Source of the DNA: Gloeopeniophorella convolvens
Lineage: Eukaryota; Basidiomycota; Agaricomycetes; Russulales
DNA: 64,000 nucleotides
Assembly (NCBI GenBank): GCA_022496205.1
Contig: WTXD01000002.1
Coordinates: 124,001 to 188,000, forward strand
Reading direction: 5' to 3'
Shown: positions 1-10,859 of the stretch, in pieces
Layout of the letters: each line of letters starts with the position of its first letter
Numbering within the stretch: position 1 is the first letter of the stretch
Notes under the pieces: generated by a model
Seen by the model: the letters and a program-made list of their open reading frames with translations, nothing else
What the model was told of the DNA's origin: nothing
The model's database searches: none
Made by a program: the position numbers and the translations under genes

Positions 1-1478
1 CTTTCAAAGTCTATGCCATCTTGGAGCAGCTTTACGAGGATCTGAACTCGTATTCGGAGACTTCTATCGCCATAGACAACTTCAACTCTATAGAGCTGAA
101 GATATTCCCTTTCTACCCAAACCCACCCCCAGTAAATGACTGGATGGTCCCCGTGGCTCTAGTTAATTTTGACAAGATCATTGAGCCGAACTGGGATTTG
201 ACCATGGCGAAGGTGCGTCGGTGCCTGCCATGCGTACCCGTCCTCCCTCGTTACATGGGCGGCTAGGTTTGCCAATACATCGACGGCTCGAATCACGTCG
301 CTCGAATCGCAAATCTCGCGGGCTGCGACATTGTATTGACACGTCAGGCTATTTCTCATTTATTGTAAGAACACTCACAGCTTGTCACGATCTCGAAGAC
401 ACACCTGTCTTGTCCAGGTACTACCAAGTCATCATGACCATCGACATTTTCCAGTACTCCAATATGTATACGCTTCGCAAGAGCATCCAGTGGCTCGCCG
501 ACGAAGCCCATGTGAAAGAAGAGTGTGGTGCCTATGTGAGCAAGGAAGGTATGCTTCGTGAGCGTAGCCTATTTTCGCTGCTTAAGTCTCTGTTGGTCCA
601 GGGAGGGCTGTCCCCGACTGGCCAAAGCTACTCCACCTCTACTCACGAATGCGACCCGGAAAGACCGTCTTCGAGTGGATGCAAGACCACGACGTGCGCA
701 GTCTCGGCATCGACGTGCGCCGCTTCGCAAGTTTCGGCGTCATCAAGGTGCGCTGCACTGCGCGCCTTCCGCCCGCCCCGAACCACATCTGACACGAGCT
801 CCCCGGCAGGGCTTCCTGCGCCGCGTGCACCGCTGGCCGATCCTCCTCGTCGACGAGCCGCCACAGCCCGGGCAAAAACCCGCAACGCTCCCGCCCTCGC
901 CCTCCGGCCGCAAGCGCGCGAGCAGCCTGACCGTCGCGCCGCTCGCGCCCTCCCTGCGCTCGCGCCGGCGCATCTCAGAAGCCGCTCCCGCCTTCGCGTT
1001 TGCGCACTCGCCCGCCGGCACCGTCTCGCCGCCGCCGCGCGCCGCCGAGGCGTCGCTCGGCTCTCTCCGCGTGCGCGTCGGCGCGCTCGCCGCAGGCCCG
1101 CCGAGCCCGCGCACGGTGCGCCGCGAGCCGCGGCGCCACTCGACCGCGACGCCCGCATCGCTCTTCGAGATCGCACAGGCGCTAGCGGCGCCGCCCGCCC
1201 AGCACGCAGCGCGGCCGCGGCTCTCGCGCTCGCCGTCGACGCCTGTGATCAAGGCACAGGCGAATGCTGGCGCGGGCGCGACGGCCACGCCCGTGCTCGT
1301 GTCACAGCCGCTCGCGTACCCGTCTGCGCTTGTGCCGCTGCTTGATGGCGAGCACCATACGGACGAGCTGTGTTGTCGGTTCGAAGTCGGGTGGCCGACG
1401 CTCGAGCGCTGGTTGGTGGCTATGGGTGAGGGCGCAGGGGATGGTGACTTTGGCAAGGTGCTCATCATATACCGGTAG
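1..1478 (+). CDS. NPR2: GATOR1/SEACIT subunit NPR2 (nitrogen permease regulator 2), 5' partial
   Basis: The C-terminal part of the Npr2/NPRL2 protein; the start lies before the window. In yeast and animals Npr2 with Npr3 and Iml1 forms the complex that restrains TORC1 at the vacuole or lysosome when amino acids are short. Visible family blocks are LEQLYEDLNSYSE, FYPNPPPVNDWMVPV, YIDGSNHVARIANLAGCDIV, IMTIDIFQYSNMYT and the C-terminal block DELCCRFEVGWPTLERW ending KVLIIYR. Introns lie near 210-270, 365-419, 549-601 and 751-810, each restoring the conserved frame. Between about 860 and 1330 there is a Pro/Ser/Arg-rich insert absent from animal NPRL2; such low-complexity expansions are common in basidiomycete orthologues. 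The very GC-rich insert also creates long but meaningless open frames on both strands. Confidence 0.9.
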
Positions 1479-1766
1479 TGGGTGGAGGTGAGGCTATAAG
1501 TAGTGAGTGTAATGATACAGTAGATATTCGAATATGTCTGGTCTGGCTACACTTCTGCCCCTAGCGTCTCATAGGCTATGAGATGTACATCGACACATTG
1601 CCAACAGCCATGCAGGTCGTTCATTCAAAGCGCCCGCGGATTTATGTCATCGGAGAAGTATGTCTCGACTCTCTTCAAACCACCGAAGCCACATTGGACA
1701 GTGCGATACCTGCCCTCGCAGAACCAGCCACAAGAGCCTGTGGACGCCACACGGTCTGCACGCCAA

Positions 1767-3230
1767 TCAAGCCAATGTCCGGTTCGTGTTGATGTAGCCT
1801 GTCCCATAACACGAGTACAGGAGCTCTGGGGACGACTCGCTCGACCCCTCAGCCGGAGTGATCTTAAAGGAAGTCCCAAATGCGTCTTTCGCGTCGCGCA
1901 GAAACTGTATCCTACAAGCCCATCGTGTTCGTCAATAGCCAAATGAAAGCGCATGCTGTGCTTACGTTCGTTCAGTTGGCTCCGCCATCCTACACCGTCC
2001 AACGTCCTCGCTGCCAAGGATCATCATCAGAAGGACCAGGGTTTGGTGCTTCTGGTCAACGCATCCACCCCTTTGAATCTCGTTGAGAAGAGATCGCGTC
2101 GCTTCGAGTGCGATGTCTTCTGGCGCTACGCCTGGTCGTGACACAGCTTCTGCACAGTGCAGAGCAGAGGTTGTAGTCTCAGCAACGAGCGAAAGGGCGT
2201 ATCCAGGCGACCTAAGCCGTCCATGAGTTCCCCAAAATGGGGCCAACGGCAAGTATGAACGTACTTTCCGCTCTCGTCGCCTTTGTAGACGTCAGAATAC
2301 AAGTAGATGTCGGGGATGTAGCGATTGAGAACGGAACGCGCGGCCTCGATCATGCGATTGGAGAATTGCGGGCTCACGCGGACGGCATGCCTGTAGGACT
2401 GTCAGATCGGGTGCCGGTGGTGAAGACGGGGAAGCGCACGCGATGCCACGTATCCGCTTGAATTTGCCGGGTTCGACAAAGTTCAGAGTCTTGACTTGCT
2501 TGACTACGGGACAAAAGAAGAGGACCTCGCCTCCCCCTAGTGGGGGTGATCCTCGCTTCTTGATCTTGGAGATTCAATCAGCAAGGGCGCAAACAAGCGC
2601 ATTCGCAACACTCACTTTGAGCTCGAGCCCATCAGAAATCCCAAACGGCTCAAGGTGAGGGAGTGTGACGGTCCTGAGTAGGTCAACCTGATTCGTAACA
2701 TTGAGCAAATGGGTGAATATATGCGTACGGTGTATACGCACGGAAAGGTCCTTGTCGTCCGTTGTGATGCCTCGCAGCGTGAGCGCTAGTGGCTTTTTGG
2801 CAAACGGAGCCAACATGATAAGCGGCTCTAGGAAGTACCCAATCGACCGCGAAGTAGGGCATTCATGTGTGACTGGCCCTCCTGAAATAATGCCAGGCTT
2901 GACCAGGATCGCGGTACCTATCCAAGTGAGTACAGAGACAAGCAGTACGCATGAGCAACGTACCGGTGAGAGATATTTCTATCGCGGTACCATTTGTGAC
3001 TTTTTCTATCAGACGCAGCAGGCTGACCTCGAAATCTGCCCGATAGCCATACCTTCAGCTTGCTTCCACCAGTGAATCCCAGGCAGCCACGCACCGCGTA
3101 AACCAGGATTCTTGTCGTCCGGGCGTATTTTTTCTATTTTGATTGTCTTTCCGCTGAGGATAGACAACACAAGCCGGTGCCGCAGGTACAGATGGCCGCT
3201 ATACTGGAGGACAGAGCCGGAAAGCGCCAT
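1767..3230 (-). CDS. RCL1: RNA 3'-terminal phosphate cyclase-like protein Rcl1, 18S rRNA processing
   Basis: Eight exons joined through seven introns of 46-59 bp give 363 aa, close to yeast Rcl1 (about 367 aa). In yeast Rcl1 binds the GTPase Bms1 in the nucleolar SSU processome and is needed for early cleavages of pre-rRNA. It has the cyclase fold but no cyclase activity. Seen here: N-terminal LRHRLVLSILSGKTI and KIRPDDKNPGLR, then FEVSLLRLIEKVTNG, GGPVTHECPTSRSIGYFLEP, GGGEVLFFCPVVKQVKTLNF with KRIRG, VSPQFSNRMIEAARSVLNR, YIPDIYLYSDVYKGDESGKS, and the tail YGTGYINTNRTLA. The start is the methionine at 3230, 165 bp from the divergent UBA3 start. All exon joins are phase-consistent and there is no sign of damage. 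The paralogue RTC1 is excluded by the Rcl1-type spacing and by the RCL1-like EDVGR segment near the C-terminus. Confidence 0.92.
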
Positions 3231-3395
3231 GGGAGGACAGGACGAAAGAAATTTACGTTACGTAATGAACGCGTCCGGTGCGCCGATCACGTGTCTCGGA
3301 GGAAAGCGTCCGCGCCTGTCGCGCGGGCGCTCGGGGCGGACACTTGCTTAGCTGTGCTGTCTCCTGCTTGCTCCCTCCCCGCGATCCTGCACGTC
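3231..3395. promoter_or_regulatory. Compact bidirectional promoter between RCL1 and UBA3
   Basis: Only 165 bp separate the two start codons, so both transcription start regions must lie here or in the 5' leaders. It contains the perfect palindrome TTACGTAA at 3258-3265, a bZIP-type site, and CACGTG at 3288-3293, an E-box of the kind bound by bHLH factors. No TATA box is visible. Function of the sites is inferred from motif identity only. Confidence 0.4.
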
Positions 3396-5068
3396 ATGGC
3401 CTCCGTCGACGGCCCCGTAACCAACGGCTTCCACGTCCCAGACTGGGCAGACAGATACTACCACGTCGATCAGGTGCTCGACCGCCCAGGCCCACGCACG
3501 GACCCCGACTCGTTCATGGCCGGCGACGGGGTGAGTGCTCTCGCCCGGCTGCCGCGTTGATCGCGCTGGACGCGCGCGTGCGCCGCAGGTGAAGGACTTT
3601 CTGCGGAACCAGTGCAAGATCCTCGTCATCGGCGCGGGCGGGCTGGGGTGCGAGATCCTCGCGAACCTCGCCCTATCGGGATTCAAGGACATCCATGTCA
3701 TCGACATGGACACGATCGATATTAGCAACCTCAATAGACAGTTTCTCTTTAGGTTTGCATGGGCGCAGTCCCAATTTGGCTCCAATTGACTCGCATGTGG
3801 CGCCCGCAGACCCAAGGATGTTGGCAAGCCAAAAGCCATTGTGGCAGCCGAGTATATCATGAAGCGCGTGCCGGGGGTCAAGGTCACCCCGTGAGTTCCC
3901 AGATTATCTTTGGTCACCCAATCACACTTAACGCGGCCCCAGCTACTATGGCAAAATTCAGGACAAGGATGATGACTATTACTTGCAATTCAATCTCGTG
4001 ATCTGCGGTCTCGATTCAGTGGAAGCGCGGCGGTGGATCAACGCCACGCTTGTGAACCTTGTGGACCCAGAGAATCCGGAGAGCCTCAAGCCGCTCATTG
4101 ACGGCGGCACGGAAGGTATGCGCGTGTGCTGTCTTCATTATCTGCCGCTCACTCATGTGTCTACTAGGCTTCAAGGGGCAGGCGCGTGTGATCCTGCCCA
4201 CAGTAACATCATGTTACGAGTGCTCGCTCGACATGCTGAACAAGCCCACTGCCTTCCCTATTTGCACGATCGCCAACACACCGCGACTCCCTGAACACTG
4301 CGTCGAATGGGCATCGGTGCTAGAGTGGCCCCGCGTGAAGGGAGGTGCGTGATGCGCCTTCAGGGTCTGCACACCTGCCCATACGTTTTACAGACCTCAA
4401 GTTGGATACGGATGACCCCGAGCATATTCAGTGGCTATATGATGTGGCCTCGCAGAGAGCAAAGGAGTTCAAAATCGAGGGCGTCACATGGTCGCTGACG
4501 CAAGGTGTCGTGAAGAATATCATCCCCGCCATCGCATCGACAAACGCCATCATTGCGGGTATGTTTTCCTCGCTCTGCATCACTCCTCTGCTCACTGGTA
4601 CACAGCGTCTTGTTGTAACGAGGCGTTCAAAATCGCGACAAGCTCGGCGGCGTACCTCAACAACTACTTCATGCTCATCGGGACGGACAGCGTGTACTCG
4701 TACACATTTGAGCACGAGAAGCGGAGCGACTGCCCAGTGTGTGGCGGCGAGTCGCTCGAAATCTCCATCCCGGAGAGCTGGACGGTGGAGCGTCTCATCG
4801 ACATGCTCGTCGAGAAGCAGGATATGTGTGTCCTCCGCCCATCTTACCTCGCCGACTGCGACGCTGACAACTTTACAGCCAGATCAAGAAGCCCTCGTTG
4901 TCGAGTGGCGCGAAGCACATCTACTTCCAGGCGCCTCCACAGCTGGAAGCCGTGACGCGTCCCAACCTAGAGAAAAAGGTGTCCGAGCTGGTGTCCAACG
5001 GTGGGGACGTGACGGTGACCGCAACAACCCTGCCATTCAGCCTCTCTATACGCATTACCTACACCTAG
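3396..5068 (+). CDS. UBA3: NEDD8-activating enzyme E1 catalytic subunit Uba3
   Basis: Eight exons (seven introns of 47-58 bp) encode 434 aa, similar to metazoan UBA3 and longer than the 299-aa yeast protein. Uba3 with Ula1/AppBp1 activates Nedd8/Rub1 with ATP and passes it as a thioester to Ubc12, leading to cullin neddylation. Seen: the adenylation fold start [20 protein letters not shown] with [20 protein letters not shown], the zinc pairs SCYEC and DCPVC, the catalytic cysteine in [12 protein letters not shown], and [14 protein letters not shown]. The C-terminal ubiquitin-fold segment ends with [12 protein letters not shown]. The start methionine ([12 protein letters not shown]) is the first in frame and sits 165 bp from the divergent RCL1 gene. 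No defects are seen. Confidence 0.95.
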
Positions 5069-5343
5069 CCACGCCATTCCCTGTATCGCATAACCGCAAT
5101 AAAGTGTACCCGCTACTTGGTCTTTTCTGTTGCGTGTATGAATGTGCAGTGCCGGCTCGGACGCCTCGTGTCCGAATGCAACGCCTTGCCCGAACCCGGA
5201 GATGGGGTTAGGGCTCCATGATGAGTCAGCGATCTGGATCTTAGCAAGCGCCACTGCGAACACTCGCTTCAACCTCGACCTTCGCTTCGTCCTCACCTAC
5301 CTTTTCTTGTACTCTTTTCCTTCCACTCTACCCGGACACCACT

Positions 5344-6641
5344 ATGCCACCAAAGGCAGACATAAACAAGGCAGGCTGGGAGCAGAGCGAGTTCCCCATC
5401 CTCTGCGAGACATGTGCGTGCCATTCTATTACCTGCCATTGCATTGCTAACACCTTTCTGAAGGTCTGGGCGACAACCCGTTCATCCGGATGGTACGCAG
5501 CCCCCCGCTCTCCTTATCACTCTGACTTACACTACCTCCCCACAGTCAAAACAAGAATTCGGCCGCGAGTGCGGCACCTGCGCGCGCCCGTTCACCGTCT
5601 TCCGCTGGAACCCGGGCGCCGGCATGCGCTACAAAACGACCGTCGTGTGCCAGACGTGCGCCAAGACGCGCAACGTATGCCAGACGTGTCTGCTCGACCT
5701 CGAATACCACCTCCCGACGCAGGTGCGCGACACCGCGCTCGGCGCGCCGAGCGACGCGCCGACGAGCGACATCAACCGCGAGTACTACGCGCAGAACCAG
5801 GAGGCCCAGGTGCGCCTTTCCCCCCCGCATTGCTCCCTTGTGTGCGCGGCGGCTGATGCGCGCCTCGCCGGCAGCTCGCGGGGAGCGAGAACAAGCTCGG
5901 CGCGGGCCGCGCGGCGTCCGCGGGGCGCGAGATGCTCAAGCAGCTCGCGCGCACCGAGCCGTACTACAAGCGCAACCAGCCGCACCTGTGCTCGTTCTTC
6001 GCCAAGGGCGAGTGCACGCGCGGCTCGGAGTGTCCCTACCGGTGCGCCTCTCCCTCCCCTGTGCGTAAACACAAGGGAAACGCTGACGCGCACGTCGCGC
6101 AGGCACGAGCTGCCCGTGCAGAACGAGCTGTCGAAGCAGAACATCCAGGACCGGTTTTTCGGGCGCAACGACCCCGTCGCGCGCAAGATCATGGCGGGGC
6201 ATGCGGACAAGCAGGGCCTCAAGCCGCCAGAGGACGAGTCTGTGGTGCGCCGTGCCCTTGCCGTGCCCGGCTCCTGCGCTCACACGTCCGCTAGATGTCG
6301 CTGTTCCTGTCGTCCCTACCTGCGTCGGCGACGGAGGAGAGCATCCGCACGCGCGTGGTCAAGTCGTTGCCGGGCGTCGACCCTTCCTCGCTGCGCTCGG
6401 TGGTGTACGTGGCAAAATCAAGGCGAGTGACGGTGTGCATATGTTGCATCCGAGCGAAACTCATACGATGTTGTGTAGATGCGCATTCGTCAACTTTAAG
6501 GACCGCGAGTCGGCAGAGCGCGCGGCCGAGGCGTGGGCGAACGGGCTCGACTTGGACGGCGAGCGCCTGAGTGTACGATGGGGACGGAGTAAAAACGCCT
6601 CCGCATCAGCGGCGGCACCCGCCGCTACCGCTGCGACGTAG
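5344..6641 (+). CDS. SLT11: Pre-mRNA splicing factor Slt11/Ecm2 (RBM22 family)
   Basis: Seven exons give about 320 aa. Slt11/Ecm2 is a component of the activated spliceosome (Prp19/NTC-related) and in yeast promotes U2/U6 helix II pairing. Seen in order: an N-terminal Cys-rich zinc region ([33 protein letters not shown]), [20 protein letters not shown], a CCCH finger ([19 protein letters not shown]), [15 protein letters not shown] and a C-terminal RRM starting [20 protein letters not shown] with RNP1-like [15 protein letters not shown]. It ends in an Ala-rich tail. The last intron is best read as GC-AG (see 6423-6478); an alternative GT donor 12 nt downstream also keeps frame but would insert four residues in a conserved beta-strand junction. 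A splicing factor with a non-canonical intron is curious but may be chance. Confidence 0.92.
6423..6478 (+). other. Probable GC-AG intron in SLT11
   Basis: The exon ends AAATCAAG and the intron begins GCGAGT, a perfect donor apart from the C at position 2; it ends TGTGTAG. Removing these 56 bp joins VVYVAKSR to CAFVNFKD, the spacing expected for the RRM. The competing GT donor (GTGCAT, 12 nt downstream) gives an unusually short 44-bp intron and an extra RVTV. Confidence 0.6.
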
Positions 6642-6765
6642 CTACCTCTCATGTCCTGTGTTCTGTTATTGGCTGCTATGATGTATAATGCACCTCGGGG
6701 TATTCGCGCGCCACCAATGTGTGCTGGTATACTGTAAGAATAAAGACTGCGACCCATGCATGCGC

Positions 6766-7980
6766 CTACGACGGCACCAAGAACCCGCCTGCAACGACCG
6801 CGCCGAGCCACGTCGCGAGCGGCACAACGTCCCTGCGCGTGACGAGCGCCCAACCAAAGTTCATCAGCCCGGGGCCAGCTGCAACGCACACCGTGTATCA
6901 GCGCCCCGCATATACGCGCGCAAAACAAGGTGCCACGCACGACAGATCCCCTCGATCCCCCACCCGACACCAAACAGCGCCGCACCGACCAGCAGCCGCG
7001 CGTCGACGCGCCCGCGCGGCGGCACGCGCACGCCGCCGGCGCGGTACAGCGCAGCCGCGAGCGGGAGCGCGCCGAGCGCGAGCCACACGAGCGAGCCGTC
7101 GAACGCGGCGTGCGCGGGCGTGAGCAGGAACGCGAGCACGCGCCGCGGGTCGCCGAGGTTCGAGAGGCGCAGCGCGAGCGCGAAGCCCGCGCCCGTGAGC
7201 AGCGCGACGGCGCGGCGCGCGCGGCGCGCGAGCAGCGCGGCGGCGAGCAGCAGCGCGCTGCCGAGGAGCAGCGCGTGGCCGTGCGCGCCGAGCGACGCGT
7301 CGGCGGGCGCGGGGGCGAGGGTCGTGGCGTGCAGCGTGCGCGCGGTCAGGCTGGCGGTCGTGCAGAACGTCGCGGTCGCTGCGATCGAGCTGCGCGCCGG
7401 ACACGCGGTGGGGCGTGCAAGCTGGATGATCAGCTGCCGTCGGGGCGGGGCGCGTCGGAGAGGAGAGGGCGCACCGCAGCGAGAGGCGCGACACGCCGCA
7501 GATCATGTGTCTGGCGGGCGGGGAGGCGCAAAGGGTGTCAGCGGCGCGCCGTGCGCGTACTTTGGCAGCATCCAGGAGCGCGCGCACCCCGACGTGCATC
7601 CATTGCCCATCTGCGTGCGTGCGTGCGTGCGCGCGCGCGGTGCGATTTCGCACGATATGTAAACGGCGCGGCTCGGGGCGCGGGGGCGGACGCACCTTGG
7701 TGCCGGCGCCGACGAGGAGGCCCGAGAGGACGAGCGGGAGCGGGGCGGGGTCGTGGAGGAGGGGCCCGGCGGGGTCGAGGGCGCCGACGGCGAGCCCGCC
7801 GAGGACGAGGCCGGCGACGGAGGCGGCGGCGTCGGGGGCGCCGCGGGCGGCCGAGTGGAGGAAGCCGGAGATGCCAAAGACGGTGCCGTTGAGGGCGAGA
7901 AGGGCCTGGACGGGGAGGGCGAGGGCGAGCCCGCCGAGGAAGGACTGGAGGGGCGTGGGCCCGGCGGCGGGGGCGGACAT
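6766..7980 (-). CDS. YeeE/YedE-type sulfur (thiosulfate) transport membrane protein
   Basis: Five exons give 301 aa of a very hydrophobic protein with about nine membrane segments. The YeeE/YedE family (bacterial TsuA-like) transports thiosulfate or related sulfur compounds; fungal members exist but are little studied. Family motifs are clear: GNGCTSGHMICGVSRLSLRS, SIAATATFCTT, NLGDPRRVLAFLL, and GVGWGIEGICPGPGLMNFGW near the C-terminus. Each half carries a Cys-containing signature, as in the single-chain two-half transporters. The first signature lies on a 23-nt exon (7588-7610), so correct splicing is essential. Introns are 85, 77, 85 and 62 bp. The coding sequence is extremely GC-rich, especially at third positions, compared with the FunK1 genes. 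An 18-bp minisatellite begins 10 bp upstream of the start codon. The exact substrate is inferred from the family, not shown. Confidence 0.85.
7611..7640. repeat. GCGT/GC simple repeat inside the first intron of the YeeE/YedE-like gene
   Basis: On the + strand a run of GCGT units passes into alternating GC; it is the acceptor-side tract of the intron of the minus-strand gene. Its length probably varies between strains. Confidence 0.7.
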
Positions 7981-7990
7981 GGTATAGCTA

Positions 7991-8075
7991 AGCGGTGCTG
8001 GTACGCTCAGCGGTGCTGGTACGCTCAGCGGTGCTGGTACGCTCAGCGGTGCTGGTACGCTCAGCAGCGCTGGTA
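7991..8075. repeat. 18-bp minisatellite directly upstream of the YeeE/YedE-like start codon
   Basis: Four identical copies of AGCGGTGCTGGTACGCTC lie at 7991-8008, 8009-8026, 8027-8044 and 8045-8062. A fifth, partial and diverged copy runs to 8075. The array begins only 10 bp from the start codon of the minus-strand transporter, so it should sit in its 5' leader or core promoter. Confidence 0.95.
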
Positions 8076-8981
8076 CTTATCGCACGGGGCGGGCAACGTC
8101 GCACGGCGCGCTTTTGTAGTCGCGCTCCGAGGGCGAGTGAGAGTGTCCCAGGAGGTGACCGATTCTACCTGTGATTTACCCGTCCACGTCGCACGACCGG
8201 GGCCAGTGCGCACCCGCCGCCCCAAAAGCCTTATCAAATCCGCGTTCTTGCGTTATCGCGTCCGCAACTTGTCGAGCTCGTTGGCGACGCGGATCGCGGC
8301 GGCGTATCCATCACTCCCGTTGCGCGCGCCACCCTTTAATATAGCTAATCAATATAGCTAATTCCGCCAAACGTGCACCAAAGGCGGCTGCGGCGCCCCG
8401 CGGGCGTCCCGTTAGGCAGAACGCCTGTCGTCACGCGCGCTGCGCCCTCGCCCAACTGCACTCGATCCAAGCTCGCCGTCGATCATTGCATCAACATCGA
8501 TCCCCCAGAGCTGCGAAGCACCCGCCGCTGTCGCACGTCCGCATTCCAGAATCCATTAATTGTGCTCGCGCGGAGCACCCCGTGAACTTTTACATACACA
8601 CAGTCCATGTCCGAGTCCGATATGATGTCCATGCATGACGAGTCCGATATAATGTCCACGCATGAGAAAGAACATGTCCGAGATCGTAGCTCGAAACGAA
8701 GCAAGGGATGGCGCTGCCCGACGTCGGAGGCACGATCGGGCCGCCACGCTCTGGCCATCGCCCTCGGCGATCGGCGGCGACCGACAACGTTATTACAACA
8801 CGTCCAGCGGGACGTGGAGAGACGACGCGCCGGAGAACAAGTCGTTCGAGTGCGCAGGGTTGTCGCGCACGTTCGACCCCAGTCGAACCTTTACCCACAG
8901 CAACGTCGGCAGTATCCCGATAACTATGCAGAACGGCCGGATCAACCTGGGCCCCCGAGCGCACAAGCACAGATAGAAGAC
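8076..8981. other. Intergenic region with small direct repeats
   Basis: About 0.9 kb between the end of the seven-helix membrane protein gene and the transporter start. It holds two copies of AATATAGCTAAT at 8338-8349 and 8351-8362, and a 27-bp imperfect tandem repeat at 8613-8639 and 8640-8666. No convincing gene is seen; the open frames lack conserved splice structure. Confidence 0.6.
8613..8666. repeat. 27-bp imperfect tandem repeat
   Basis: Two adjacent units each begin GAGTCCGATAT and differ at three positions. They lie about 315 bp beyond the stop codon of the minus-strand membrane protein gene. Function unknown. Confidence 0.8.
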
Positions 8982-10018
8982 TCACGCTGAACGAGGGGCC
9001 TTGATATCTGTGAGACAAACCGATGCATAAGCGGAAGAAGGGCGGATGGCGCAAGGGCCGTCGCGACGCACCAGAACATATGCGGGGCTGCGCGCCAGGA
9101 AAAGCACGAGGAACACGAGCAGCAGCGCCGGGTAGATGACGGACGACACGATGACGTTCACGACGAGTGCGAGCAGCCAGCTGCTCCGCTCGGAACATGG
9201 TACATGCGCGCGCACGGCGTGCTCGGCGCGCAGCACCCGCGTCAGCACCAGGCCCGCCACCGCCATGTTCGTGACGAGCGGGAACGCGACGATGAGGCCT
9301 GCAAACAGGCGTGTCTCGGCGTGGGACGAGGGCGCGTCGGCGTGCCAGCGCAGCGCCTCGACGCTAAGAGCCACGGCGGTCACTGAAGTGAAGAGGTTCA
9401 GACAGACGACTCGGGCTGTGAGCAAGGTGCTTACCAATGGTGCCCGCCAGGCCAGTGCAGGGGAGCGCCATCGCCCAGACGCTGCCTTCGTAGATTATCC
9501 ACAAACGGAAGATCTGGGTGCATGATTCAGTTGAGAACCGCGTGAACCTCTGCTCGGTAGTGCTTACGACCAGGATATCTCCCACGATCATGACGAACAA
9601 AAGCAAAAAGAGCGACGAGGTATTGTGGATATTGGTGATGTCGTCCAGGTATGCCGCCGCGTGACCTGGAGGCTCGATGAAGAGAGCCGTCCAGAGCCGC
9701 CACACGGTGCAGGTCTGGAGGTGGTCAGACGCGGGACGATGGCTGGGCGCAGGAGAGGGACTCACAAGGTGCGACGTCGCCGCGAGGAGTATTGTGCTGA
9801 TTGCAGCAAAAACGAGCTTACTTGATCGTGAGCGCTGTCTTGACTGGAGCCAAAACACATAGAGTGCCCACAGATACGAGGCAACATATACGCCTGTAGG
9901 GCGCCTTGTGAGCACGGCCAGATACGAATCAACGAGGTAGTGCTGCACCATAGAGACACGACTCCAGGATAGCACTGTAAAAGTTGGCCGTAACTGCGTC
10001 GAGCGTTGCCATGTGCAT
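8982..10018 (-). CDS. Seven-helix orphan membrane protein of basidiomycetes
   Basis: Five exons (introns 55, 51, 54 and 52 bp) give 274 aa with about seven hydrophobic helices and a short polar tail. It resembles the very large, uncharacterised basidiomycete family of seven-helix proteins whose members start with a Cys-Leu-Tyr-Gly segment followed by helix 1. Here the first helix reads LYGVYVASYLWALYVFWLQ and follows DAVTANFYSAILESC. Helix 3 contains LFLLLFVMIVGDILV and is followed by IFRLWIIYEGSVW, the typical position of the family's VGD...YR..I.W motif. The arrangement is receptor-like but no ligand or G-protein contact can be claimed. The start may be the Met at 10018 or the one at 10012. 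The C-terminal 30 residues are not conserved in any way I recognise. Confidence 0.65.
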
Positions 10019-10331
10019 CCGTTGCGAGTCGATCTTTCCCTTGTGGCGTGGTGCGACGAAGGTGCTCCTCCACAGCGTCGCCTGGACGTTAGTTATAGCC
10101 CACGCTGCGTGCGGTGCAGCTGGCTGGCCCGCGTGGGCGGCCGCACGCACTCTCCGCGTCGCGCATGGTGGCGGCAGACGCACACTCAAGTGGGTCTTGC
10201 CTTGTATAGATGTTCATATACCATACATGGCAGTTGCACAGCCCGCAGGAGAGGAGATCCTCAGCACCGCCGCGCATTGGGCCGGAGCCATCGGCCGGCC
10301 CACGACGCGACACAAGTCCGGAAAGGCGTTT

Positions 10332-10361
10332 GGAGAACATAGGAGAACATAGGAGAACATA
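10332..10361. repeat. Three tandem copies of a 10-bp unit
   Basis: GGAGAACATA is repeated three times without change. Isolated short tandem repeat in non-coding DNA. Confidence 0.9.
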
Positions 10362-10859
10362 GCCGCATTAGTCGCACCTCCAGAACCCCGAAACGAGGGT
10401 GCGCTGTTCCGTTTTCGTAGGACGCCCAAGGACTTTGACTCGACATGTACACTGCGTGGGCAACAGTTCCGTGTTTGATCTGGGCGCGATGCCTGGCCAG
10501 CACCGAAATATGTTTGTGCGCCGCGTCAATCTTCTTGCGGCGACTTGGGAAAGACACTGGGATTCTCTGAGCGCGGGTCAAAGCTGCGTGATACCGCCAA
10601 TATATCAGTCCCGGTGAAACCGGCGCATTGAAGGATGTCGTGAGAGACAGCAGCTATCAAAAGGATGAGGGAATACGCCCGTAGCGGTGCTTAGATTGCC
10701 GGGACTGTGTCGGGGAGCAGAGAACAACGACGCTGCGAGAGAATTCAGAAGCCCCCGGGTCAACAAACCTTTGTTGGCTTGGCGTGAAGGAGACTCCAGA
10801 GAGATCTCACAGCTGAGCACCATGATGGACCTGGTGGCTGTATCCGGCAACGAGCGAGG

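Noticed and set aside
221..1345. Long plus-strand open frame over the NPR2 region
   Set aside because: It reads across NPR2 introns and then in a different frame through the GC-rich insert; the conserved NPR2 C-terminus is in another frame.
743..1468. Long minus-strand open frame opposite NPR2
   Set aside because: Composition shadow of a GC-rich coding exon; no family signature.
6930..7892. 320-codon Arg/Ala/Glu-rich plus-strand frame
   Set aside because: Antisense of the GC-rich transporter exons; low-complexity translation and no splice logic.
7991..8075. CRISPR-like array
   Set aside because: The 18-bp units are directly adjacent with no spacers, so this is a minisatellite, and the genome is eukaryotic.
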